Shown: one piece after another, positions 20,641 to 28,760 of the stretch
Layout of the letters: the number at the start of each line of letters is the position of its first letter
How positions within the stretch are numbered: the stretch's first letter is position 1
DNA from: Vicinamibacteria bacterium
GTDB lineage: Bacteria; Acidobacteriota; Vicinamibacteria; Fen-336
Length of the DNA stretch: 64,000 nucleotides
Assembly: GCA_025994075.1 (NCBI GenBank)
Contig: JAMQGV010000045.1
Coordinates: 29,290-93,289, forward strand
Reading direction: 5' to 3'
Notes under the pieces: generated by a model
The model's database searches: none
Told to the model about the DNA's origin: nothing
Seen by the model: only the letters and a program-made list of their open reading frames with translations
Translations under genes and position numbers: made by a program

Positions 20641-21147
20641 ATGGCCCGGATCGAGGTCGTGCACGCGGACATCACGACGCTCGACGTCGACGCGATCGTC
20701 AACGCGGCCAACTCGTCGCTGCTCGGGGGCGGCGGGGTGGACGGGGCGATCCACCGCGCGGCCGGGCCCGAGCTGCTGGCCGAGTGCCGGTCGCTCGGGG
20801 GCTGCGAAACGGGCTCCGCGAAGATCACGCGCGGCTACCGGCTGAAGGCGCGCCACGTGATCCACGCCGTGGGCCCGATCTGGCACGGCGGGGAACGCCG
20901 CGAGGCCGAGCTGCTGGCCTCGTGCCACCGCGTGGCGCTGGAGCTGGCCGCGGCCGCCGGGTGCCGCAGCGTCGCCTTCGCGGCGATCAGCTGCGGGATC
21001 TACGGCTACCCGCACGACGAGGCCGCGCGGATCGCGATCGACACGGTCCGCGCCGAACTGCCGCGCCACCCGGGGCTGGAACTCGTCCGCTTCGCCGTCT
21101 TCGACCCGAGCGTCGAGCGCGCCTTCCGGGCCGCGCTCGCCTCCTAG
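20641..21147 (+). CDS. Macrodomain protein (ADP-ribose or O-acetyl-ADP-ribose hydrolase type)
   Basis: The 168-residue protein is a complete macrodomain. It contains the ADP-ribose-binding motifs DAIVNAANSSLLGGGGVDG and ISCGIYGYP, as in the YmdB/MacroD group that removes ADP-ribose from proteins or deacetylates O-acetyl-ADP-ribose. ATG 20641 is chosen over GTG 20632 because GAGAGGGG sits eight bases ahead of it. It converges on the membrane gene at 21144 with a four-base overlap. Confidence 0.9.
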   Translation: MARIEVVHADITTLDVDAIVNAANSSLLGGGGVDGAIHRAAGPELLAECRSLGGCETGSAKITRGYRLKARHVIHAVGPIWHGGERREAELLASCHRVALELAAAAGCRSVAFAAISCGIYGYPHDEAARIAIDTVRAELPRHPGLELVRFAVFDPSVERAFRAALAS

Positions 21148-21941
21148 ACCAGCGCGGCGAAGAGCCGTTCGGCTTCCGCGGCGCACCACACGATCGCGGG
21201 CCAGGTCGCGCCGAAGGCGAGGATGAACATCTTGAGGCCCATCATCCAGGCGATCGACGCGTGGAACACGAGCGCGGCCGCGCAGAAGGCGAGCGCGCCG
21301 CGCCCGCCGGTGACGAGCGCGAGCGGGAAGGCGCACTCGAACGCGATCACGGCGTGGGAGAGCGCGCGGGCGACCCGCGGATCCGCGGTCAGCCGCGCGC
21401 CGAGCGGATGGCCCATGGTGCGGCTGCGGAAGACCGCGGCGAGGTAGCGCCCGTCGGGCCAGGCCGGGATGCGCAGCTTGGTCACGCCGGTCGCGGCATA
21501 GGTGAGCACCGCCTGCAGCGCCACGAACCACAGCACGCCCTGCCGCACGGCCGGGTCGTCGGGAGCCAGGGCGCCGAGCGCCAGCGCCCCGGTGACGATG
21601 CCCATCATCAGGTCCGCGCCCGTGGTGCCGTAGCGCAGCCGGTCGTGGACCAGGAAGCCGATCGCGAGCAGCGCGAACAGGACGAGACCGCGGGCGGGGC
21701 CGGCGAGCAGGCCGAAGGCGAGCGCCAGCCCCAGCACCAGGCGCGCGGCGCACAGCAGCGTGTAGCCCGGCTCCCGGTAGAGGACCCGCAGAGCCGCGGG
21801 ACGCGCGACATGTTCGTCGCTCCAGTGGTACGCGCGTCCCGCCTCGCGCTGGCCGCGCAGGCACAGGCCCTCGAGCGCCGACAGCGCGATCGCGCCCCCG
21901 GTGCAGGCTTCGACCAGGCGCAGGGCGAACTCGGGACTCAC
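21144..21941 (-). CDS. Multi-pass membrane protein of HTTM/gamma-carboxylase-like type (copy 1)
   Basis: The 265-residue product is strongly hydrophobic with about six membrane segments. The stretch TYAATGVTKLRIPAWPDG resembles the A-G-x-x-K-L...W-x-x-G motif around the active-site lysine of the HTTM/vitamin-K-dependent carboxylase family, and an invariant His follows in LVFHASIAWMMGLKMF. GTG 21941 overlaps the upstream small membrane gene as GTGA. A second such pair lies at 27523-28760. Location at the end of the lanthipeptide synthetase operon suggests work on the peptide or on membrane immunity. The family call is a distant resemblance. Confidence 0.5.
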   Translation of the reverse strand: MSPEFALRLVEACTGGAIALSALEGLCLRGQREAGRAYHWSDEHVARPAALRVLYREPGYTLLCAARLVLGLALAFGLLAGPARGLVLFALLAIGFLVHDRLRYGTTGADLMMGIVTGALALGALAPDDPAVRQGVLWFVALQAVLTYAATGVTKLRIPAWPDGRYLAAVFRSRTMGHPLGARLTADPRVARALSHAVIAFECAFPLALVTGGRGALAFCAAALVFHASIAWMMGLKMFILAFGATWPAIVWCAAEAERLFAALV

Positions 21942-22423
21942 AGCGGGTGCGCCTCCGACAGGAACAGGATGCGCGGCCGCTCGACCGGCCAATCGGGGTC
22001 CTCCGTGCGCAGGCAGAAGCGCACCGCGCCGGACTCACCGGCGGCTGCGCGTCGCGCCTGGTCGAGCAGCACCCGGTACGCACGGCAGCCGGCGATCTCG
22101 GCTCGCGGCATCGACAGCCGGGCCTGCACCAGCTCGCCCGCCAGGTCCGCGTGGATCTTGCCGAGCCGCCGCTCGAGGCCCCACGGCGCCTCGAGGAGGC
22201 GGGGCGGCCGGCGCGGGGGCAGCGGCAGCCACTCGCCCGAGCGTTCGCCGTCTTCGACCCGGTAGAGGGCCACGATCGACAGCCACGGGATCGGGGCCGT
22301 GAACAGGCCCCACTGCGGCGCGAGCATGCGGGCGAGCCGGAAGCCGAAGGCGCCGCCGGCGCGCTGCGCCCACAGCGAGGCCGCGAGCCACGCGGCCAGC
22401 AGCAGCAGGATCGCGAGGCTCAT
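21938..22423 (-). CDS. Small membrane-anchored partner of the HTTM-like protein (copy 1)
   Basis: The 161-residue product has one N-terminal membrane segment (LAILLLLAAWLAASLWAQ). A soluble domain follows with a P-x-W-G-L-F-T segment, an R...G...W pattern (RVEDGERSGEWLPLP) and a C-terminal strand RILFLSEAHPL. The protein at 27523-28011 has the same plan, ending in QLLFVSEECGA. The two genes are always paired with the HTTM-like gene here, so the products probably form a two-subunit membrane complex. No known family is recognised. Confidence 0.55.
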   Translation of the reverse strand: MSLAILLLLAAWLAASLWAQRAGGAFGFRLARMLAPQWGLFTAPIPWLSIVALYRVEDGERSGEWLPLPPRRPPRLLEAPWGLERRLGKIHADLAGELVQARLSMPRAEIAGCRAYRVLLDQARRAAAGESGAVRFCLRTEDPDWPVERPRILFLSEAHPL

Positions 22424-22430
22424 CGGCGCG

Positions 22431-23345
22431 TCACGACCCGAGCCCGCAGGCCTCCGCCAGCAGGTGGTAGGCCTCGACCCGCTCCTCGATCTCCTGGTAC
22501 GAGCTGGCGATCACCAGCTCGTCCGCGTCCTTCTCGGCCAGCAGCTTCTCGATCTGCTCGCGGCACAGCGCCGGCCGGCCGAGGATCGCGGGCCGGAACC
22601 CGGGGGAGTGCATCCGCGCCCGGTACAGGGCGGCCGCGGCGTCGTTGTTGGTCGCGCCGCACAACATGTTGACGGCCACGAGCGCATGGGGCCGCGCCAG
22701 CCAGCGGCTGGGCCGGAACGCCGCGCGGTACTCCGCGATCGCGTTGCGGGCGTCGTCGGGGCCGGTGTGGAACAGCGAGTAGCAGAACGGCAGGCCCAGC
22801 TTCGCCGCGATCGCCACGTTGCCGCGGCCGCGGCCGGCGCCGAGGCAGACCACGACCGGCCCGTCCACCCCGTGCGGCTGCACGTCCGGGCCGCCGAGCG
22901 GGCCCTCGCCCGGCACGCCGCGCAGGTGGGCGACGAGCTGCTCCACGCGGCGCCCGTAGAGCCCGGAGCGCATCACCTCCTCGCTGGCCGCGCCGTAGGC
23001 GGCCTCGTGGCTGGGCAGCAGCCGGCCGCCGGCCACGCCGAGGTCGATGCGCCCCGGGTACAGCGCCTCGAGCGTGCGGAACACCTCGGCGACCCGCACG
23101 GGCGTGTGCACGTTCATCAGGATGCCCGCCGGGCCGATCCGCAGCCGCGTCGTGGTGGCCGCGGCGTGAGCGACCAGCGGCTCCGGGGTCGCGTACACGT
23201 GCTGGTCGGCGTGGTGCTCGGCGAACCACAGGCGCTGGAAGCCGAGCCGCTCGAGGACCGGGGCCGTCGCGGCGATGCGGCGGACGGTGGCGCCGGGCAC
23301 GTCCCCCGGCAGCCGGTAGCCGAGCTCCAGGATCGAGAGCTTCAC
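22431..23345 (-). CDS. Luciferase-like (LLM) flavin-dependent monooxygenase
   Basis: The 304-residue protein shows the bacterial luciferase-like barrel: LWFAEHHADQHVYATPEPLV, RIGPAGILMNVHTP and RIDLGVAGG are the conserved flavin-pocket segments of the LLM class that uses F420 or FMNH2. GTG 23345 overlaps the end of the lanthipeptide synthetase gene as GTGA, so it is translated with it. The likely role is oxidation of the peptide or of a small substrate used for its modification. The exact reaction cannot be read from sequence. Confidence 0.8.
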   Translation of the reverse strand: MKLSILELGYRLPGDVPGATVRRIAATAPVLERLGFQRLWFAEHHADQHVYATPEPLVAHAAATTTRLRIGPAGILMNVHTPVRVAEVFRTLEALYPGRIDLGVAGGRLLPSHEAAYGAASEEVMRSGLYGRRVEQLVAHLRGVPGEGPLGGPDVQPHGVDGPVVVCLGAGRGRGNVAIAAKLGLPFCYSLFHTGPDDARNAIAEYRAAFRPSRWLARPHALVAVNMLCGATNNDAAAALYRARMHSPGFRPAILGRPALCREQIEKLLAEKDADELVIASSYQEIEERVEAYHLLAEACGLGS

Positions 23346-26300
23346 TGCCACAGCAGCACCGAGGGGAGCTCGGGCCGCGCCGCGCGCAGCAGCGCCCAGC
23401 CGATCCCGGCCGTGCCCTGGAAGAAGGGCGGCACGTTGGGGCCCGACTCGAAGCCGAGCGCGTAGCGGCCGCGGCGCGAGGCGGCGTGCACGACGGCGTC
23501 GATCCGCCGCCGGCCCTCGGCGACCCAGTCGGCGCGCCCTGCCTGTCGACCCGCCGCGAGCAGCAGCTCGACGCGGCCGAGCTCGCCGCAGCACAGGTGG
23601 TCGAGCTCGGACACGCGGGTCGCCAGCGTCTTCTCCACGGCGCGAAGGACGTCGCGCTGCGCTTCTTCGTCGGGGCCGCCGGGCCGCGCGCAGCGCGCGA
23701 GGCCGATGCCCGGAGCGCCGTGACACCAGGTCGCCTGGAAGGCGTGGCCGCGCGCCGTCTTCGGGTGGCGGAAGTCGGGCCAGTTGCCCTCGGCCTCGTC
23801 CCAGGCGGCGTTCTCCCAGGCGCGGCCCTCGAGGGCCGCCTCGAGGAACTCCCGCTCGCCGGTCGCCGCGTGCAGCCGCTCGAGCGCCAGCACGATGCCG
23901 GCCGCGCCGTGGGAGAGGCCGCACAGCAGGGCCGCGTTGAGCGTGGGCCACGCGCGCGGGCCGTCGCCGCGCCGCTTCGCGAGCAGGTGGCGGCCGCAGG
24001 CCACCGCGAGCTCGAGCAGCGCCTCGCCGCCGCGGGCCCGGTGCAGCTCGAGCAGCACGATCGCCGCGCCGGCCGCGCCGCCCAGCAGGTCGAGCCGCGC
24101 GTCCTGCGCGATCCGCTCCGGGGTGACGGCGCTGGCGCCCCGCACGGCGGCGTCGACGAACTCGTCGTCGCCCAGCAGCTCGCCGCCGCGCAGCAGGCCG
24201 TACAGCAGCGACGTGGCGCCGAGGCCCGCGCCGACGCCGGGCTCGAAGAGCAGTCGGAACCAGTTCGGCTCGAGCTGGTCGAGCGTGCCGCGGAAGGCCT
24301 CGCGGGCGAGCTTGCCGGCGCCTTCGTGGCCGCTGACCCGGTGCAGCCCGGCCAGGAACAGCGCCGTGCCCGCGACCCCGTCGTAGAGCCGCGGCGCCAT
24401 CGGCTGGAGCTGCCAGCGCTGGGCCTCCGCGTGGTACTGGAGCGTGATCCAGGTGGCGGTGCCGCCGGCGCGGATGGCGCTCGCTTCCATCTCGTCGCCC
24501 AGCCGGATCGCGGCCTCGACGAGCTGCTCGTCCGAGAGTGCCGGCGGCTCGCCGTCGTCGTCCGCGCGCAGCGCCGGCCGGCCGGGGTCGGGGGCCTGGA
24601 ACGAGGCGCGCAGGTACTGGACCTGGCGCGCGAGGTCGGCCTCGTCGAGGGCGGGCAGGCGCCGCGCCAGCGAGTCGAAGCTCGGCTCGGCGAAGAACGC
24701 GGGCAGCTCCTCGCCGGCGTCCATCTCCAGCGCGTCGCTGTGGGCCCACGAGCCCAGGAGCGGGATGTCGCCCTGCAGGAGCTGGCGCGACTCCGAGGCC
24801 ACCAGCGGCCAGAACGGGTGCGGCTCCGGCGTGTGCAGCAGCGGGCGCGCGAGGCGGTCGACCTGGAGGCTCGCGTCGAAGCCGTCGCGCAGGAACTGGG
24901 GCAGCAGGTACGAGCCGAGCAGCACCGTGTAGACCTTGGTGTGGCGGTAGATGAAGCGCAGCGGCAGCCGCGCCATCGCGCCCAGCGGCCCCGCCATCAG
25001 CTCGGAGTGGCGCTCGCGGAGCAGGCGGTGCATCTCGGCGAAGCCGGTCACCATCTCCTCGACGTGGGCCGCGGGCGAGACGACCTGGTCGCCGAGGCGG
25101 ACCACGTTGAGCGAGGGCTGCGTCTTCAGCACCTCGCGCGCCAGCTCCATGCCGTCGGTGTTGATGTGGCGCCACGCCTTGCGCGAGAAGCTGGTGGCCT
25201 GGGAGGCGACGCCGCCGAGCCCGCTCACGTCGTAGGCCTCGCCGCCGGAGCCGAACTCCCAGCGCGGCAGCAGCGCGGTGCGGAACACCGAGTCCCAGTA
25301 GAAGACCCGGTTGGCGAGCGAGCTGGCGCCTTCTTCCTCGAAGCCCAGGTCGCGCACGCGGTGGCAGAGGATGGTCTCGAGGTCGATGAAGACCAGGTGC
25401 TCGCCGCTGGCGATCACGTTCTCGTGGTGGAAGTCGCTGCCGTCGAGCACGTAGGCCAGCGCCAGCATGTGGCCGGCACGGCGGTAGTAGCGGGCGACGG
25501 CGGCCTCGTCGTCGCACGGGGCCGGGCGCACGATCTCGACCCAGCCGTGGGAGGGGCGGTGGACCGCGCGGAACACGTGCAGCGGCAGCGGCGCGCCGTG
25601 GGCGTTCAGCCACTCGAGCAGCGCCAGGAACGCGCGCTCCGACTCCAGGCCCTTCGGCTTGTAGATGCACTCGGCGCCGGACTCGAAGCGCACCCGCCAG
25701 GTCGTGCGGCCTCCGCGGTGGCGGTCGGAGAGCCCGGCGTGCGCCGCGTCGACGCGGCCCAGCTCGCGGCCCTCGCCGAAGGCGCGCTGCAGCTCCCCGC
25801 GGTCCGCGCGCAGGCGGTCGAGGAACTCCACGGTGGCTTCGATCCACAGCTCGGTGAAGCGGCCCAGCAGCCGGCCGAGGAACGCGTACTCCTCCACGAC
25901 CTTGTGCAGCCCGCCCCCCAGCAGGCCGCGCACGAAGGCGTCGTAGCGCTCGGTGCCGGGCGTGCCCGCGGCGGGCATGCCGAACCAGTAGACCTGGAAC
26001 CCGGCGCCGACCGGCGCCAGCGAGCGCGCGAGGTTGAACTCGACGCCGAGCGTCTCGGCGCCCGCCGCGCACAACCACTGCAGCAGGTGGCGCTGCATGT
26101 CGGCGACGGCCGGGGGAGCCGCCAGCGCGTCGAGGTCCGGCACCCGCGCCCGCACCTCTTCCGTGCCGGCCTCCACGAACGGGGCGAACGCCTGCTCGAA
26201 GGCGCAGGGCTCGTCGGGCTTCAGGAACGCCCAGCGCGCGGCGAGGCCCGCGCGGTCCAGGTCGGCGAGTTGCCCCGCGCGCGAGAGGCCCGCCTGCAGC

Positions 26301-26581
26301 CAGCGCGTCCAGCCGGGCAGCGGCGCGCCGTCCGCGAGGCGCACCCCGTTCGCGATCGCCAGCGCGCGCTCGGGCGTCAGGCCGTCCCAGGCGATACGTC
26401 GCGCGAACAGCGCCTCGTCGCCGAGGGCGCTGCCCGTCTTCCAGCGGCGCAGGCGGGACTCGGCCTGCTCGCGCTCGTCGGCGGTGGCCGGCGGGAGCGA
26501 CTCGAACGGCGGGCCCAGGCGCTCGCCGAGCGTGGCGGCGCGCGCGACCAGGCGGCGCAGGGCGGCGTCTTCGAGGATCAT
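23342..26581 (-). CDS. lanM: Class II lanthipeptide synthetase LanM (Cys-Cys-Gly type)
   Basis: The 1079-residue bifunctional enzyme would dehydrate Ser/Thr of a precursor and add Cys thiols to form (methyl)lanthionines. The N-terminal dehydratase has the kinase-like lysine segment IYKPKGLESE, the catalytic-loop-like DGSDFHHENV and FIDLETIL. The C-terminal LanC-like cyclase carries the zinc ligands in WCHGAPGIG (Cys953) and LCCGELG (Cys997, Cys998). Three cysteine ligands mark the ProcM-like group of tolerant cyclases; most LanM have CHG. ATG 26581 overlaps the GNAT stop as ATGA. The precursors lie about 7 kb away, which is common in such clusters. Confidence 0.93.
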   Translation of the reverse strand: MILEDAALRRLVARAATLGERLGPPFESLPPATADEREQAESRLRRWKTGSALGDEALFARRIAWDGLTPERALAIANGVRLADGAPLPGWTRWLQAGLSRAGQLADLDRAGLAARWAFLKPDEPCAFEQAFAPFVEAGTEEVRARVPDLDALAAPPAVADMQRHLLQWLCAAGAETLGVEFNLARSLAPVGAGFQVYWFGMPAAGTPGTERYDAFVRGLLGGGLHKVVEEYAFLGRLLGRFTELWIEATVEFLDRLRADRGELQRAFGEGRELGRVDAAHAGLSDRHRGGRTTWRVRFESGAECIYKPKGLESERAFLALLEWLNAHGAPLPLHVFRAVHRPSHGWVEIVRPAPCDDEAAVARYYRRAGHMLALAYVLDGSDFHHENVIASGEHLVFIDLETILCHRVRDLGFEEEGASSLANRVFYWDSVFRTALLPRWEFGSGGEAYDVSGLGGVASQATSFSRKAWRHINTDGMELAREVLKTQPSLNVVRLGDQVVSPAAHVEEMVTGFAEMHRLLRERHSELMAGPLGAMARLPLRFIYRHTKVYTVLLGSYLLPQFLRDGFDASLQVDRLARPLLHTPEPHPFWPLVASESRQLLQGDIPLLGSWAHSDALEMDAGEELPAFFAEPSFDSLARRLPALDEADLARQVQYLRASFQAPDPGRPALRADDDGEPPALSDEQLVEAAIRLGDEMEASAIRAGGTATWITLQYHAEAQRWQLQPMAPRLYDGVAGTALFLAGLHRVSGHEGAGKLAREAFRGTLDQLEPNWFRLLFEPGVGAGLGATSLLYGLLRGGELLGDDEFVDAAVRGASAVTPERIAQDARLDLLGGAAGAAIVLLELHRARGGEALLELAVACGRHLLAKRRGDGPRAWPTLNAALLCGLSHGAAGIVLALERLHAATGEREFLEAALEGRAWENAAWDEAEGNWPDFRHPKTARGHAFQATWCHGAPGIGLARCARPGGPDEEAQRDVLRAVEKTLATRVSELDHLCCGELGRVELLLAAGRQAGRADWVAEGRRRIDAVVHAASRRGRYALGFESGPNVPPFFQGTAGIGWALLRAARPELPSVLLWQ

Positions 26582-27471
26582 CGGTCTCCGACGGCCGCGG
26601 CCAGCGGGGCGAGCACCTTGCAGGCGCCCTTGCTGGCCGTGACCGATTCGAGCCACGGGCGCAGGTGGCGCCCGAGGAAGTTGGTCATCATCCGGTTCGA
26701 CACGGCGAGGTCGCACGAGCCGAACGGCGCGGCGTTGCCGAGTCGCGAGTGCTGGCGCCAGGCCGCTTCGGCGGCCAGCGCGAAGCCGGCACCCTGGGCA
26801 GAGCCCCTCAGCACGTAGAGGCGCGAGTAGCGCACGGTGTCGGGCGCGATGCGGTGGGCGATCATCCAGCCGAGCACCGCCCCGTCGTCCTCGAGCGCCA
26901 CGCTGCAGGCCGCTTCGATCCGCTCCTCCTCGAAGAAGGGCCGGGCCCAGTCGGGGCAGCGGGCCGGGTCGCGGGTGGACGCGCGCAGGGCGTCGCGCTG
27001 CGCGGCCGTCAGCTCGTCCCAGCCGACGATGCGGCCGCGCCGCGGGGCGCGGCGCCGCGCCACGAAGGACGACTCCGCGAGCCGCGCCAGCCGCGCGCGG
27101 CACACCAGCATCCGCGCCTGCGGCGGGGCGAAGCCGCGGCGGGCGAGCAGCCGCTCCACGGCCGGCGTCGAGGGCTGGCCGGCGATCCACACCGCCGAGA
27201 GGCGCTCGCTGCCACAGGCGGCCAGCCGCACCTCGAGTTCCGCCAGCAGCCGGCCCGCCACGCCGCGCTGGCGCCAGGGTCCCGCGACGGCGATCGACAG
27301 CAACTCCGCCTCGCGTCCGGCGCGAGCCAGCGCGAGGCCCACGGGCTGGCCCGCGCACGCGGCGCCGATGGCCAGCGTCCCCGCCTCCGCGAGGAGCGAG
27401 CGGAACAGCGGGAAGGTCAGGTGGCCGAAGGCGACGGCATCGCGGGCGGCGAGCGGGGCGACCGTGATCAT
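26578..27471 (-). CDS. Tandem-domain GNAT acyltransferase (copy 1)
   Basis: The 297-residue protein has two GNAT folds. The first shows the acyl-CoA phosphate-binding pattern RQRGVAGRLL; the second is weaker (SAQGAGFALAAEA). The protein at 34383-35321 has the same two-domain plan and shared words such as HLTFPLFRSLL versus ALTFPYFRPLL. It leads the lanM operon, overlapping lanM by four bases. In selidamide-type peptides GNAT enzymes attach fatty acyl groups to Lys or Orn side chains, so acylation of the peptide is the favoured role; self-protection by acetylation is the alternative. Confidence 0.8.
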   Translation of the reverse strand: MITVAPLAARDAVAFGHLTFPLFRSLLAEAGTLAIGAACAGQPVGLALARAGREAELLSIAVAGPWRQRGVAGRLLAELEVRLAACGSERLSAVWIAGQPSTPAVERLLARRGFAPPQARMLVCRARLARLAESSFVARRRAPRRGRIVGWDELTAAQRDALRASTRDPARCPDWARPFFEEERIEAACSVALEDDGAVLGWMIAHRIAPDTVRYSRLYVLRGSAQGAGFALAAEAAWRQHSRLGNAAPFGSCDLAVSNRMMTNFLGRHLRPWLESVTASKGACKVLAPLAAAVGDR

Positions 27472-27522
27472 CGGGCGCGGCGATCATAACCGCGCGTGCG
27501 TGGCAGAATCCGCGCGGCGGTG

Positions 27523-28011
27523 ATGAGCGCGCTCGTGATCTCGATCTTCGTGGCGTGGGCGCTGCTGGTGGCGCTCGGCCAGTGGCCCGCGCTCGGCTCG
27601 CGGATCGGCGGTCGCCGCACGCTGGGCCTCGTGCCCAACTTCATGTTCTTCACGTCGAGGATCGTGGGGCACGAGCTGGAGCTGGTCGTGCGCGCTGCGC
27701 GGGAAGACGGCTTCGGGGCCTGGCAGGTCGTGCCCACGGCGCGCCCGCGCGGCCCGCTCTGGTTCCTGTGGCACCCCGAGCGCCGCCACGCCAAGGCCTT
27801 CCTGGACCTCGCGCTGCAACTCACCGGCCTGCGCCTCGCCGGCCGCCGCGCCGAGGCCCCGGACGATCCGGCCTACGCGCGTCTGCGCGAGCTCGCGCGG
27901 CAGTGCGTGGAGCCTGGCGCCCGCTTCCAGTTCGCCGTGCGCGCGCGCGACACGCTGCGCGCCGACGCCCCGGCGCAACTGCTGTTCGTGTCGGAGGAGT
28001 GCGGCGCATGA
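27523..28011 (+). CDS. Small membrane-anchored partner of the HTTM-like protein (copy 2)
   Basis: The 162-residue product starts at ATG 27523 (GTG 27496 is possible). It has one N-terminal membrane segment (LVISIFVAWALLVAL). A domain with a P-N-F-M-F-F-T segment, an AREDGFGAWQVVP motif and the C-terminal strand QLLFVSEECGA follows. It is a paralogue of 21938-22423 by layout. The next gene starts inside its stop codon (ATGA). The gene is divergent from the lanM operon, about 50 bases apart. Confidence 0.55.
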   Translation: MSALVISIFVAWALLVALGQWPALGSRIGGRRTLGLVPNFMFFTSRIVGHELELVVRAAREDGFGAWQVVPTARPRGPLWFLWHPERRHAKAFLDLALQLTGLRLAGRRAEAPDDPAYARLRELARQCVEPGARFQFAVRARDTLRADAPAQLLFVSEECGA

Positions 28012-28760
28012 GCCTCGACGCGGGCGCGGCCGTCGACCTGCTCCGGCTGTTCCTCGGCGCGGCGCTGGTGCTCTCGTCGCTGGAGTGGCTGCGGCTCGGG
28101 GCCGAGTGGAGGCCCCCTTCGTACTGGGCACCTCCCGACGATCGCGCGCGGTGGGCGGTGGTCGTCGCGCTGCGCCTGCTCGCGGGCGTGGGCGTCGCCC
28201 TGGGGCCGTGGCCCGGCGTGGTGCTGCCCGCCGCGCTGCTGGCGGCCGCGACGTCGCTCGCGCTGATGGTGCGCGTGCGCTGGGGGCTCGAGGGCGCCGA
28301 TCAGATGCAGTTCGTGCTGAGTGCCGCGCTGGCGCTGGCGGCCGCCGTGCCGGAGCCGGGCGTGCAGCGCGCGTTCCTCGCCTTCGCGGCGACGCTCTCG
28401 GTGGCCGCCTACACGACCGCCGGGGTGATGAAGGCCGGCATGGCGGCGTGGCGCGACGGCAGCCTGCTGGCGGCGCTGCTGCGCACGCGCCAGTTCGGGC
28501 ACCCGTGGATGGCCCGGCTGGTCGTGCCGGGCCGCACGGCCCCGGCGTTCGGGTGGATGGTGATCGTCGCCGAGAGCGCGTTCCCGCTGGCCCTGCTGGG
28601 CGGCGAGGCCGGCGCGCTGGCGTTCTGCGCCGCGGCGCTCGGCTTCCACGTGACCACGGCGTTCGTGATGGGCCTGAACGTGTTCCCGTGGGCCTTCGCC
28701 GCGCCGCTGCCGGCGGTCGTCTTCTGGGCAGGCGAACTGCGCCGACTGCTCGTTCAGTAG
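28008..28760 (+). CDS. Multi-pass membrane protein of HTTM/gamma-carboxylase-like type (copy 2)
   Basis: The 250-residue membrane protein is a paralogue of 21144-21941. It keeps the A-G-x-x-K...W-x-x-G pattern (TAGVMKAGMAAWRDG), the middle VIVAESAFPLALLGG segment and the terminal GFHVTTAFVMGLNVFPW. GGAGGAG lies eight bases ahead of ATG 28008. Its stop overlaps the convergent radical SAM gene by seven bases. The retained lysine in both copies is suggestive of the carboxylase-like active site, but a non-catalytic membrane role (immunity, quinone handling) cannot be excluded. Confidence 0.5.
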   Translation: MSLDAGAAVDLLRLFLGAALVLSSLEWLRLGAEWRPPSYWAPPDDRARWAVVVALRLLAGVGVALGPWPGVVLPAALLAAATSLALMVRVRWGLEGADQMQFVLSAALALAAAVPEPGVQRAFLAFAATLSVAAYTTAGVMKAGMAAWRDGSLLAALLRTRQFGHPWMARLVVPGRTAPAFGWMVIVAESAFPLALLGGEAGALAFCAAALGFHVTTAFVMGLNVFPWAFAAPLPAVVFWAGELRRLLVQ

